In this document: positions 47,701 to 54,273 of the stretch, in pieces
How the letters are laid out: each line of letters begins with the position of its first letter
Numbering within the stretch: the first letter of the stretch is position 1
The notes under the pieces: generated by a model
Databases searched by the model: none
The model's input: the letters and a program-made list of their open reading frames with translations, nothing else
What the model was told of the DNA's origin: nothing
Translations under genes and position numbers: made by a program
DNA from: Leucobacter viscericola
Lineage (GTDB): Bacteria; Actinomycetota; Actinomycetes; Actinomycetales; Microbacteriaceae
Length of the DNA: 64,000 bases
Direction: 5' to 3'
NCBI RefSeq assembly: GCF_011299575.1
Contig: NZ_CP049863.1
Coordinates: 1,612,001 to 1,676,000 of the forward strand

Positions 47701-47907
47701 GCGGGCATACTGGCCGTCGTCTCGCGCAACCCACACGCCCGCTTCTTCTCGCGGGGTCTCCCTGGCGTCGTAACCACTGGCGATGACCGCGATGGTCGAC
47801 ACGAGAGCAAGTGTGACTCCACCCGCGATCCACAGACGTGCGTTCTTTGCGCGCGCGGCGTCAGCGGTTCGGGATCGGCGCGCTCCTGCAGCTTGCGGCT
47901 TGTTCAC
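41797..47907 (-). CDS. Giant single-pass membrane protein with Ig-like and FN3-like repeats
   Basis: The GTG at 47907 is chosen because GTGA overlaps the kinase stop; it yields 2,036 residues. A basic cytoplasmic N-terminus of about 23 residues and one transmembrane helix (about 24-45) precede a very large extracellular part. Residues about 50-460 contain recurring WxxxxG strands (GLLWRRG, GLWQVSKNG, GMLWTLPEG) that look propeller-like. Tandem Ig/cadherin-like modules with APxAxxDxxxV and VLxNDxDP motifs follow (about 480-1500), then FN3-like modules to the C-terminus. It matches the fn3 member of the bifidobacterial PFNA cluster and may be an adhesin or extracellular sensor coupled to the kinase. 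Domain boundaries are approximate. Confidence 0.85.
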   Translation of the reverse strand: MNKPQAAGARRSRTADAARAKNARLWIAGGVTLALVSTIAVIASGYDARETPREEAGVWVARDDGQYARVNTDTGELDIVRKVAEPSGLLQSGGRGVVFSNGNGRAWPIDASNPTDFGDEAKASGESSSGGSAQTVANSTDTANAATDSNPSAEREGAAAVRMPDGTRKLVGSGRFVGVLTESGVAYVGELTDGSDSAGSDAADAAGAKLAAEDLSTRLSSLRAITPLSEGKAEKSTTKKSDKQDYQADAIAVSAAGEVALYSSAENAVRRFDAASGEAKGDTDALPESAKGVKDPQLTLVGDDWVLLDEEQGLLWRRGAGEAKLKLEGTARLQASSDSSGEPAVVADTGGLWQVSKNGSSKRVAEATGTPAQPFEVGGKMYAAWLGQSSGQLWADGDTKPLQFDDSVRDPGDLDPVFRSNGERVVLSETRRGMLWTLPEGKLIPLSQWNISDPPKQNEGTVVVDEVTEQVPPTAVDDAFGVRAGQPAPLPVLLNDFDPNKRDVLTIVPESLSESPLPAEFGTLQLMPDGQSLTVQTAPGASGSATFTYHITDGGLSSNTATVTLTVMPDEVNTAPEWCPVEGCQREWRVPPIAPGGTLVYPILEGWVDPEGDVMMLSGAEVVNPQDPVRAIVTDDGRLAVRHTDPNAGAAEVILRVTVTDDRGQSKQRVLQLSVQPDAPAEFTDTAATVQVGEQTVLQPLLKVAGGSGSYTLTNATVQGGSDKLAVTPQLASGTVEVNASEPGSTTLALNIRDTMTGGEVTGVIRVTATPAGAPLALPPLRAFVRPLADSTVEILNAVPGANGRALAVSAADVVDGELRADVVEHSKVRVAGSTQDGGPGRIGAVDLTVTEGAAQTQGRLTVFQVPESGDSGAIAVADNATVRAGSISDIRVLDNDIAPPGDRLLLHPSVTGSGAKGELAFASGNVLRYLAPSKPGTYRLSYTTYGASSPEKSDVGSVFVTVLPKGSNRDPQPRAITARVAPGEQTEVRVPLSGVDPDGDRVRLVDVASPDDPQITASLATVNSRISITASSTAKQSQQIVDYTVRDDFGATAKGKLRIIVMGAKQENSAPIAATDYVRMVPGSTEPAVIRPLDNDIDPAHGKLSIVSVEPNVPGGKQSSEYKKLMGRVDLSQMKKGRVSVSSDKNIGIVSYRYIVKSSASSSTAEGLIVVQTSERVGAQAPTVDDTVLNVRDRAALSGGGVDVITDKVRWTTGDPSTLKLSLWGSNAKDYRVSGSKISGQYNPDGDLVVFKVTGKDITGAEVSSYGFLMVPPLDELRLTLKAGMKPVSVDEDKSVEVKLQDLVDLGTADRAELRQTAFDVSRGQASCSAVSNNTVRYTAGKEAPWNDTCLIAVRLVGQKTWTNLPVPINIAPRIPEVQLNPLTRTIMPGATETIQLTDMVSWPGGRDGDVSKLRFSRTGTGTLFEVTENGAAVKVTARADARTGSQEFVSIAATGAGESRATLTLRVGEAPRDLPKGGSVQLRCRVGAECGTTLIGLPNEHDPFAGKSGGGLKLDSISAGSCQVGSFSRVGDAGVSVAWAADRIVGGTCTVGFTVLDSQGRKGTGSIEFDAAGVPEAPTSITQTAFDATSVTLSVVLGGQAHPEVTGASVSARGVGNTNCTQEAAGSSYTCVVTGLKNGEKHEFSATAHNGIGGSAPSSIVTAWAYKTPEITKAVATPLENPGNTRSDLGGVRVTVTGSSDTGSISIGVPGRDEAVVIDGSSGKTDISDLSAGPMTLSVTPNTNIEIPKIGGASASGTATPVEVTVIGAPRLDSVALTSDSATSAKISFTPESGAHLTEKVTYSYGIARTGGNEPACSASRGGGPAYTGLSARREYWAKVCASSAFGVSSMTSSPVRLGDAMPAPSGDLHYAVSSEASTQDPGKTTANYDAVAPDLTKTDGATEIQYQINGRGPTSFELDPEVLEQNIKVRQCIDPLDVGTCSNWVAVEPAETPTAVRISVPNSPAVCYSEARPPATPEALRGLLNISAAAAPYAKVTKGTPDGSTIPLEVSWQDPTSPFKSLASVTLNVCYTP

Positions 47908-49046
47908 CCCACACCACCCCAAAGTGCCCACACAACCGCACCAATTCCGGCGACGCATGCCAGAGCGATACCCGCACCAATCAGCCCGGCACGCATTGGT
48001 GACGCTGGTCGATCCAGCACGATACCGTCTGAATCCATGCCCCGCTTCTCAGCCAGTGCTGCCGCGCGTGCTTCGGCCCGTGTCTGGCGTCCAGCTACCG
48101 TGCTCACGACCGGGCCGCGTGTACCCGCCTGAACGGCCTCAGATCGGGGCAGCCATGATTCTGAAACCACCTCAAGCGGAGTCACATCGAAACCGTAGAT
48201 CCGCTGCAGTCCCTGCAGGGCTTCACCGAACTGAGCCATCGAGGCAAAGCGCTCTTGCGGGTTCTTTCGTAGGGCGTGCGAAATCAGCTCGTCAAAGGGC
48301 TCGTAGCCTTGCGCTCCAGGTATCGCGGGATACACAGCCTTGGTGATGCGCTCGGTGAGTTTAGACCTGGTGTTCTGCGTCTTGTCGGCGAGCTCAAAGG
48401 GCGAACGACCGGCTGCGAACGAGTACAGTGTCGCACCCAGCGACCACACTTCACTCGCGACGTTACCCGTGGTCTGCAGCTGCACAACCTCGGGCGCCGA
48501 CCACGGGATCGACATCGCAACCTCGCCGTCGCCAAACTCTTGACGACCAATCACCTGCGAAATACCGAAGTCGGAGAGCACCGGCCTGCCAAGCGTCGTG
48601 AGGAGAACGTTTGAGGGCTTAATATCGCGATGTAGCACCCCTGCTTTGTGGGCGGTTTCGAGAGCACCGGCGATCCTCACCCCGGCGTCTAGAACATCAC
48701 GAAGTGGCGCAGGACTTCCTTTTGTACGGGCGCCCATAGATTCGGGGCAGTATTCCATCGCAAGGTAGGGCAGGCCGTCAAGTGAGATGCTTGCCTGATA
48801 GATCGACACGACCGAGGGATGGCTGCTAAGTCTCGCCATCACATCGGCTTCACTCTCGAAGACCTCGCGCAGCTGCGTTGCCGCCGCGATCGTGTTGCTC
48901 GTTGGGTTGAGCACCTTCACCGCGACAACCCGACGCGGCATATCTTGCTCATACAGGTACACCTGAGCGAACCCCCCAGAACCCAGGGGGCGAACATAGC
49001 TGAAGCCCGGGATCGCGGGCACGCTGGCGGCAGAGCGCTCAGCCAC
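47904..49046 (-). CDS. Membrane-anchored Ser/Thr protein kinase without PASTA domains
   Basis: The 380-residue kinase has the Gly-rich loop LGSGGFAQVY, Lys44 in VAVKVL, catalytic HRDIKPSN (Asp141) and DFG (159-161) with an SIPWSAPEVVQ activation segment. A juxtamembrane linker is followed by one C-terminal transmembrane helix (about 350-375) and almost nothing outside. Sensing must therefore come from partners, plausibly the giant Ig/FN3 protein translated from the next, overlapping gene. It resembles Pkb2 of Bifidobacterium by context. The GTG start at 49046 lacks a convincing ribosome-binding site and could be off by a few codons. Confidence 0.9.
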   Translation of the reverse strand: MAERSAASVPAIPGFSYVRPLGSGGFAQVYLYEQDMPRRVVAVKVLNPTSNTIAAATQLREVFESEADVMARLSSHPSVVSIYQASISLDGLPYLAMEYCPESMGARTKGSPAPLRDVLDAGVRIAGALETAHKAGVLHRDIKPSNVLLTTLGRPVLSDFGISQVIGRQEFGDGEVAMSIPWSAPEVVQLQTTGNVASEVWSLGATLYSFAAGRSPFELADKTQNTRSKLTERITKAVYPAIPGAQGYEPFDELISHALRKNPQERFASMAQFGEALQGLQRIYGFDVTPLEVVSESWLPRSEAVQAGTRGPVVSTVAGRQTRAEARAAALAEKRGMDSDGIVLDRPASPMRAGLIGAGIALACVAGIGAVVWALWGGVG

Positions 49047-49260
49047 GAGACATGACCGACGTGGCGCGCCGGAGGGGGGAAAGGGGTACCAATATCATCT
49101 CGACTCATCCTAAACCGAAGCACTGACAACCGCATATTCGATGCACAGGTTTCAGCGGGGTCGCCCCGCAAATCAGCCGGTGCCTGCACGCCTGCCGGTT
49201 CAATATCGCCGCTTCGAACCGGCCGGCGTGCCAGTACCGGCAGAGATGCTGCATAAAACA

Positions 49261-49294
49261 AAAACGGCCCCCTGCCAGAGCAGGGGGCCGTTTT
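49261..49294 (-). terminator. Intrinsic terminator after rplA
   Basis: A perfect 15-bp stem (49261-49275 with 49280-49294, core ACGGCCCCCTGC) and a 4-base loop lie 11 bp after the rplA stop. On the minus strand it is followed by TTGTTTTATG. It separates the ribosomal operon from the kinase cluster. Confidence 0.9.
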
Positions 49295-49305
49295 AAGTGG
49301 TGCGA

Positions 49306-49995
49306 TTACAGGCCGCTGACATCCAGGGGGATGCCGGGGCCGAAGGTCGTCGAAACGGCGCCCTTCTGCACGTACTTGCCCTTGGCCGAAGACGGCTTCA
49401 GACGTGAGATCTCGTCGAGCACCGAGTTGATGTTGTCGGTGAGCTGCTCAGCGGTGAACGACGCCTTGCCCACGATGAAGTGAACGTTAGCGTGCTTGTC
49501 AACGCGGAACTCGATCTTGCCACCCTTGATGTCGGTTACGGCCTTGGCCGGATCCGGGGTAACGGTGCCGGTCTTGGGGTTCGGCATGAGGCCACGGGGA
49601 CCAAGCACCTTACCCAGACGGCCAACCTTGCCCATGAGCTCGGGGGTCGAAACAGCCGAATCGAAATCGGTGTAGCCTGCGCCAACCTTCTCGATCAGCT
49701 CGTCGCCACCAACCTCGTCAGCACCAGCTGCAAGAGCTGCCTCAGCTGCAGCACCGGTTGCGAACACGATAACGCGTGCGGTCTTGCCGGTACCGTGGGG
49801 CAGGCTGACGGTGCCGCGCACCATCTGGTCTGCCTTGCGGGGATCCACACCAAGCTTGACTGCAACCTCAACGGTTGAGTCAGTCTTGGTTGAACCGGTC
49901 TCCTTCGCCAGGGCGACAGCCTCAGCGGGAGTGTAAAACTTATCTTCGCCGATCTTTGCGGCGGCGGCGCGGTACGCCTTTGACTTCTGTGCCAT
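49306..49995 (-). CDS. rplA: 50S ribosomal protein L1
   Basis: The 229-residue protein begins [15 protein letters not shown] and contains [25 protein letters not shown] and the family signature [19 protein letters not shown]1 forms the L1 stalk of the large subunit and in many bacteria represses its own operon by binding the L11-L1 leader. It follows rplK after 11 bp and ends at a strong terminator. Confidence 0.98.
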   Translation of the reverse strand: MAQKSKAYRAAAAKIGEDKFYTPAEAVALAKETGSTKTDSTVEVAVKLGVDPRKADQMVRGTVSLPHGTGKTARVIVFATGAAAEAALAAGADEVGGDELIEKVGAGYTDFDSAVSTPELMGKVGRLGKVLGPRGLMPNPKTGTVTPDPAKAVTDIKGGKIEFRVDKHANVHFIVGKASFTAEQLTDNINSVLDEISRLKPSSAKGKYVQKGAVSTTFGPGIPLDVSGL

Positions 49996-50006
49996 GTCCG
50001 TTGCCC

Positions 50007-50435
50007 TTACTCGACCGTGATGCCCATGGAGCGAGCGGTGCCCGCGATGATCTTCGACGCTGCGTCGATGTCGTTCGCGTTCAGATCAGCCTTCTTCTGC
50101 TCGGCGATCTGGCGAACCTGCTCAGCAGTAACCTTCGCAACCTTAACGGTGTGAGGGGTGCCGGAGCCCTTCTGCACGCCAGCTGCCTTCTTCAGGAGCT
50201 CAGCTGCCGGAGGAGTCTTGAGCACGAACGTGAACGAGCGATCCTCGTACACCGTGATCTCGACGGGCACGACGTTGCCGCGCTGGGATTCTGTAGCCGC
50301 GTTGTACGCCTTGCAGAACTCCATGATGTTGACGCCGTGCTGACCCAGCGCGGGACCCACGGGGGGTGCCGGGTTGGCAGCGCCGGCTGCGATCTGAAGC
50401 TTGATCAGACCGGTAACCTTCTTGGCTTTAGCCAT
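50007..50435 (-). CDS. rplK: 50S ribosomal protein L11
   Basis: The 142-residue protein starts at the ATG at 50435, which has AAAGGA upstream; the longer in-frame extension has no family similarity. It shows [34 protein letters not shown], spread over about residues 12-45, and an RSMGITVE end typical of L11. It belongs to the GTPase-associated centre of the 50S subunit. It is separated from nusG by a terminator and a repeat-rich spacer, so it must have its own promoter. Confidence 0.98.
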   Translation of the reverse strand: MAKAKKVTGLIKLQIAAGAANPAPPVGPALGQHGVNIMEFCKAYNAATESQRGNVVPVEITVYEDRSFTFVLKTPPAAELLKKAAGVQKGSGTPHTVKVAKVTAEQVRQIAEQKKADLNANDIDAASKIIAGTARSMGITVE

Positions 50436-50646
50436 GATTGTTTCCTTTCGATTCGAAGCTGCACCCTGCGGCGCAGTTCTCCCACCTCTCCGGCCGATCC
50501 GAAGCGTGGTGTGGTTCGCGCCATTCCCGAAAGAAGCCGCAAACCAAATAAGCATACCTGAGTTCTGCCGATCCTGCACGTGCGGGTTCTGGGCCGAGCC
50601 CGGTCCCGCCGCCCCGGCCCACTACCCTGCCACCCCACCAGCCTCG

Positions 50647-50697
50647 CCCGCCACCCACCAACCCGCCACCCGCCAACCCGCCACCCGCCACCCGCCA
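50647..50697. repeat. Seven-unit CCCGCCA tandem array
   Basis: Seven 7-bp units (six CCCGCCA and one CCCACCA) occur with single A spacers after units 2, 4 and 7. They lie in the nusG-rplK spacer and do not code for a recognisable protein. Confidence 0.85.
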
Positions 50698-50710
50698 ACC
50701 CCGTTTTCGG

Positions 50711-50754
50711 GTCGGTTTCTGGCACTAAACCGCGTTTTTTTACCAGAAACTGAC
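50711..50754. repeat. Palindromic element, degenerate copy
   Basis: This copy shares a 17-base block (50716-50732, TTTCTGGCACTAAACCG) and the right-arm block TACCAGAAACTGAC with the element at 62143-62202, at identical spacing. Several inner pairs are lost because of a T-run (50735-50741). It lies about 120 bp downstream of the nusG terminator. Confidence 0.8.
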
Positions 50755-50876
50755 TCCAACTCGGAGAGGGGGTGGGGCCAGTGGGTCAGAGAGGGCGGGG
50801 TCGGAGAGGGTTGGGGTCGAAACGCCCCCGGGCAGGCCAGGCCAGGCCAGGGCCGGGACCAGACACCCCAAAAACA

Positions 50877-50904
50877 CAAAAGCCCCGCCGAAGCGGGGCT
50901 TTTG
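50877..50904 (-). terminator. Intrinsic terminator after nusG
   Basis: A 12-bp stem (CAAAAGCCCCGC at 50877-50888 with its complement at 50893-50904) closes on a TTCG loop on the minus strand and is followed by TGTTTTT. It begins 11 bp after the nusG stop. Confidence 0.9.
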
Positions 50905-50914
50905 CAAAGAACTA

Positions 50915-51736
50915 CTAGACCATCTTGGTGACCTGGTCGAAGCTGAGCTCGACCGGGGTCTCGCGCTCGAAGAGCGACACCAGCACGGTGAGCTTGCCCG
51001 CTGCGGGGTTGATCTCACTGATCGTGCCAGGCAGGCCCTCGAAGGAGCCCGACTTGATGGTGATGGTTTCGCCGATCTCGAAGTCGATCTCGACGTTGCC
51101 CGCGGCAGCGGCGGTCGCAGCTGCACTGCCCTTGGCAGTCGCTGCGGGCTCGAGCTCGACGGTGCTCTTCAGCATCTCGAAGGCCTCGTTCAGGCGCAGC
51201 GGCACGGGGTTGTGGGCGTTGCCAACAAAGCCGGTAACACCGGGGGTGTGGCGAACGACAGACCAGGTGCTCTCGGTCAGGTTCATACGAACGAGCACGT
51301 AACCGGGGATCCGCACGCGGGTCACCATCTTGCGCTGGCCGTTCTTGACCTCCATGACCTCTTCCATGGGAACCTGGATCTCATAGATGTCGTCAACGGC
51401 ACCCATGGTCTCGCGGCGGTTCCAGAGGTTGGACTTCACCTTGCGCTCGTAACCGGCGTAGGTGTGGATCACAAACCACTTACCGGGACGACGGCGCAGA
51501 TCTTTCTTGAAAGCCTTGTAGGGGTCCTCAGCCGAGTCGATTTCAGCCTCAACCTCGGCCTCTTCTTCAGCTTCCTCGTCAACGATCGCGTTGGCGGCGG
51601 CCTCGGCCTCTTCGGCATTGTCGATGTCGAGAGCATCTTCTACAGCAGCGTCGACAACCGGGTCGGTGCCGTGCGCCAGCGCATCAAGCGCGGCGTCGAG
51701 GTCAGCCTCGGGATTCATGCTGTTATCGCTCGTCAT
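50915..51736 (-). CDS. nusG: Transcription termination/antitermination factor NusG
   Basis: The 273-residue protein has an acidic N-terminal extension of about 75 residues usual in actinobacteria. The NGN domain follows (WFVIHTYAGYERKVKSNL, RVRIPGYVLVRMNLTESTW, TPGVTGFVGN), then a KOW domain at the C-terminus (GETITIKSGSFEGLPGTI). It binds RNA polymerase and links it to ribosomes or Rho. It follows secE by 80 bp on the same strand and ends in a terminator. Confidence 0.98.
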   Translation of the reverse strand: MTSDNSMNPEADLDAALDALAHGTDPVVDAAVEDALDIDNAEEAEAAANAIVDEEAEEEAEVEAEIDSAEDPYKAFKKDLRRRPGKWFVIHTYAGYERKVKSNLWNRRETMGAVDDIYEIQVPMEEVMEVKNGQRKMVTRVRIPGYVLVRMNLTESTWSVVRHTPGVTGFVGNAHNPVPLRLNEAFEMLKSTVELEPAATAKGSAAATAAAAGNVEIDFEIGETITIKSGSFEGLPGTISEINPAAGKLTVLVSLFERETPVELSFDQVTKMV

Positions 51737-51816
51737 CTGATTTTCATGCCTTTGCTTTGCTTAAGATTCGAAACGCGTAAGGTTCGGGATCCGGGCCGTT
51801 TAGACCCAGAGAACAA

Positions 51817-52092
51817 TTAGCCGAGTGGCGACCCGAAGAGGAACAGGGTGAACCAGCCAAAGGCCTGATCCAGCACCCAGACGAGCGCCATCATGACAAC
51901 AACGAACGCGAGCACCACAAGCGTGTAGTTGATGAGCTCTTTGCGGGTCGGGGTAACGACCTTCTTCAGCTCAGCAATAACCTGCTGAATGAACAGGATG
52001 ATGCGCCCAAACCAGCTCCGCTTTGCGGCACTGTCTGCTTTGGCGCGCTCGACAAGCCCGCCGCCGCTCTCGTCGACCTCGCTGCTGCTCAC
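51817..52092 (-). CDS. secE: Preprotein translocase subunit SecE
   Basis: The 91-residue protein starts at GTG with GAAAGGA upstream. It has a charged N-terminus, the conserved amphipathic FIQQVIAELKKVVTPTRKEL segment and a single transmembrane helix (about 58-80). SecE clamps SecY in the Sec channel. Position between tRNA-Trp and nusG is the standard bacterial arrangement. Confidence 0.97.
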   Translation of the reverse strand: MSSSEVDESGGGLVERAKADSAAKRSWFGRIILFIQQVIAELKKVVTPTRKELINYTLVVLAFVVVMMALVWVLDQAFGWFTLFLFGSPLG

Positions 52093-52144
52093 TAGATTGT
52101 CCTTTCACATTGTCCCGACTGGTGCTGTAGGCACCAGCCGGGAG

Positions 52145-52220
52145 TGGCAGGGCGGACAGGACTCGAACCTGCAACCTGCGGTTTTGGAGACCGCTGCTCT
52201 ACCAATTGAGCCACCGCCCT
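52145..52220 (-). tRNA. tRNA-Trp (CCA anticodon)
   Basis: The minus strand folds as a cloverleaf. The acceptor stem AGGGCGG pairs with CCGCCCT, the D-arm holds GGCTCAATTGGTAGAGC, the anticodon arm GCGGT-CTCCAAA-ACCGC reads CCA for Trp, and the T-arm holds GGTTCGAGTCC. The discriminator is G and a CCA end is encoded (52145-52147). Confidence 0.97.
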
Positions 52221-52386
52221 TCGGAATTTAACCTCCAGCCTTCCGTAGCCTTTAGGCATAGGAAATTCTGGCAGAAGTCAACTACCTCGCAATACTCTAC
52301 GTGATCCTGAACGGCTTGTCTAACCCGGCTGCGACAAGCATCAAACTCTCAGCGACCCCAAAACCCGCCACAACCCTGTTGTGTCG

Positions 52387-52399
52387 TAGGCTTGGAGGG
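52387..52399 (+). promoter_or_regulatory. Leaderless -10 element of the aminotransferase gene
   Basis: TAGGCT (52387-52392) is 6 bases upstream of the GTG start. A GGAGGG run abuts the GTG with no spacer and so cannot act as a normal ribosome-binding site. This supports a leaderless mRNA. Confidence 0.45.
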
Positions 52400-53601
52400 T
52401 GAGCAACATTTCCCGCCTTTCGAAGAAGATCGCTGCCATCGCCGAGTCGGCAACCCTGAAGGTTGACGCCAAAGCAAAGGCTCTCCAGGCCGAAGGCCGC
52501 CCAGTCATCAGTTACGCCGCCGGTGAACCAGATTTTTCAACGCCAGCGAACATCGTTGACGCGGCGAGAAAAGCACTTGATGACCCCAAGAACTTCCGTT
52601 ACACAGCCGCGGCGGGTCTGCCCGAACTCAAGAAGGCAATCGCAGAGAAGACCGCGCGCGATTCGGGTTGGGCCGTCGATCCTTCCCAGGTGATCGTGAC
52701 CAACGGCGGCAAGCAGGCCGTCTACGAGGCCTTCCAGTCGCTGCTCGATCCGGGCGACGAGGTGCTGCTGCCAGCGCCATACTGGACCACCTATCCCGAG
52801 GCGATTCAGCTTGCCGACGGAGTTGCCGTCGAGGTGTTCGCGGGCGCCGATCAGGGCTACAAGGTTACGGTCGATCAGCTTGAGGCCGCCCGCACCGAGC
52901 GCACCAAGGTGCTGCTCTTTGTGTCGCCTTCAAACCCGACCGGCGCTGTCTACTCCGCAGAAGAGACCCGTGCCATTGGCGAGTGGGCAGTCGAAAAGGG
53001 CCTCTGGGTCGTTGCCGACGAGATCTACCAGAACCTCACTTACGACGGCGTGCGCGCCGTTTCGATCGTTGAAGCCGCTCCGGCGATTCAGGATCGGGCC
53101 GTACTCGTCAATGGTGTCGCCAAGACCTACGCAATGACCGGCTGGCGACTCGGCTGGATGGTTGGCCCCGCAGACATCGTCAAGGGCGCCTCAAACCTGC
53201 AGTCGCACCTCACCTCGAACATCAACAACATTGCGCAGCGCGCAGCCATCGAGGCACTCACTGGCCCGCAGCAGCCCATCGAAGACATGCGTCTCGCCTT
53301 CGATCGCCGCCGCAAGGTGATTGTCGCAGAGCTGAGCAAGGTTCCCGGATTCAATTGCCCCACCCCCGAGGGCGCGTTCTACGCTTACGTTGACGTGACC
53401 GAGGCCCTCGGCAAGAGCTACGGCGGGGTCACTCCCACGACCTCACTCGAGCTGGCTGACCTGATCCTGTCAGAGGCCGAAGTTGCCGCGGTACCGGGCG
53501 AGGCCTTTGGCCCAAGCGGTTACCTGCGCTTCAGCTACGCGCTCGGTGACGAGGCACTGCTCGAGGGCATCAAGCGCGTTCAGAAGCTGCTCGGGGCCTA
53601 G
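52399..53601 (+). CDS. Class I pyridoxal-phosphate aminotransferase (aspartate aminotransferase type)
   Basis: The 400-residue enzyme has [58 protein letters not shown] and [17 protein letters not shown], where the Lys forms the PLP Schiff base, plus LRFSYA with the carboxylate-binding Arg. This pattern matches type I-gamma (AspC-like) aminotransferases converting aspartate and 2-oxoglutarate to oxaloacetate and glutamate. Related branches use other amino acids. It is transcribed away from secE and shares a bidirectional terminator with tetR. Confidence 0.9.
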   Translation: MSNISRLSKKIAAIAESATLKVDAKAKALQAEGRPVISYAAGEPDFSTPANIVDAARKALDDPKNFRYTAAAGLPELKKAIAEKTARDSGWAVDPSQVIVTNGGKQAVYEAFQSLLDPGDEVLLPAPYWTTYPEAIQLADGVAVEVFAGADQGYKVTVDQLEAARTERTKVLLFVSPSNPTGAVYSAEETRAIGEWAVEKGLWVVADEIYQNLTYDGVRAVSIVEAAPAIQDRAVLVNGVAKTYAMTGWRLGWMVGPADIVKGASNLQSHLTSNINNIAQRAAIEALTGPQQPIEDMRLAFDRRRKVIVAELSKVPGFNCPTPEGAFYAYVDVTEALGKSYGGVTPTTSLELADLILSEAEVAAVPGEAFGPSGYLRFSYALGDEALLEGIKRVQKLLGA

Positions 53602-53624
53602 GTTCAGGATCGAGCCAGCCCTGC

Positions 53625-53658
53625 ACAAAAGCCGCCTCCTAACGGGGGCGGCTTTTGT
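53625..53658. terminator. Bidirectional terminator between aminotransferase and tetR genes
   Basis: A 15-bp stem (core ACAAAAGCCGCC with GGCGGCTTTTGT) closes on a TAAC loop. T-rich flanks in both directions suit the two convergent genes. Confidence 0.9.
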
Positions 53659-53673
53659 CATTCTGGGGATCGG

Positions 53674-54231
53674 CTAGCGATCCCGAAGCACCTGGTCCAG
53701 CACGGCATCGACCGGCTGATCCGGGTGGAACAGCAGCCAGTCAAGGCAGGCCCCAGCAAGCGCTCCAAAGAATGCGGCACCGGCAGTCTCAGTGATCTGT
53801 GACTCCGGGGTCGCGGGGTGCGCCGCCCGCAGCACGTCGCGGTAGCGCACCACCACCGATGCTCGAGCGAGCACCATCGTGTCTGCCCAGGCGCGATCAG
53901 TGCGGAAGATCTCAGACGCCATGAGCTTTGCGAGGTCGAGATTCTCACGGAGCGTCTCCAGGGTGGCTGCGGCGACCACCCTCGGCAGCGTGTCCGGGGC
54001 ACCACCAGCGCCCTCACGCGCCGCATCAATTGCCCCGGCAAGCCGCTCGAACCCGTCCCGCATCACCTCTTCGAACAGTGCGTCCTTCGAAGCAAAGTTG
54101 TAATAGAGGCTGCCCTTCGCGACCCCCGCGGTCTCCGCAATCAGGTCCATCGACGCGCCGCTGATTCCGTACTGGGCAGCAACGGCCACCGCCGCGTTAG
54201 TGATGAGCTGCTTCGTGTTCACACGTGCCAT
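53674..54231 (-). CDS. TetR-family regulator
   Basis: The 185-residue protein has an N-terminal HTH (ITNAAVAVAAQYGISGASMDLIAETAGVAKGSLYYNFASKDALF) and a helical ligand-binding domain with a TetR_C-type TLETLRENLDLAKL segment. GAGGATAGGA precedes the ATG. It is the last gene of an ABC ATPase-YhgE/Pip permease-tetR run and probably represses it through the palindrome at 57176-57189. Confidence 0.9.
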   Translation of the reverse strand: MARVNTKQLITNAAVAVAAQYGISGASMDLIAETAGVAKGSLYYNFASKDALFEEVMRDGFERLAGAIDAAREGAGGAPDTLPRVVAAATLETLRENLDLAKLMASEIFRTDRAWADTMVLARASVVVRYRDVLRAAHPATPESQITETAGAAFFGALAGACLDWLLFHPDQPVDAVLDQVLRDR

Positions 54232-54273
54232 GGTCCTATCCTCTCGTGTTTATGCGAGGGTCGCTGACCCCGC

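Larger units (their letters stand above)
50436..50914. other. 479-bp nusG-rplK spacer rich in repeats
   Basis: No convincing gene lies here. From the nusG side it holds the nusG terminator, a short tandem CCAGG/GGCCA run (about 50833-50852), a degenerate copy of a palindromic element shared with 62143-62202, a CCCGCCA tandem array, and then the rplK leader. The rplK-rplA promoter must lie between about 50440 and 50650 on the minus strand, but I could not pick it confidently. Confidence 0.7.

Noticed and set aside
49047..49260. Possible small RNA in the spacer between the kinase gene and the rplA terminator
   Set aside because: A GCGGGG-TCG-CCCCGC hairpin and CCGG-rich inverted segments are present, but there is no promoter-terminator pair or known RNA signature.
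50401..50931. 176-codon plus-strand frame across the nusG-rplK spacer
   Set aside because: Pro/Arg/Thr-rich translation of tandem repeats and terminator DNA, without a family match or a start signal.
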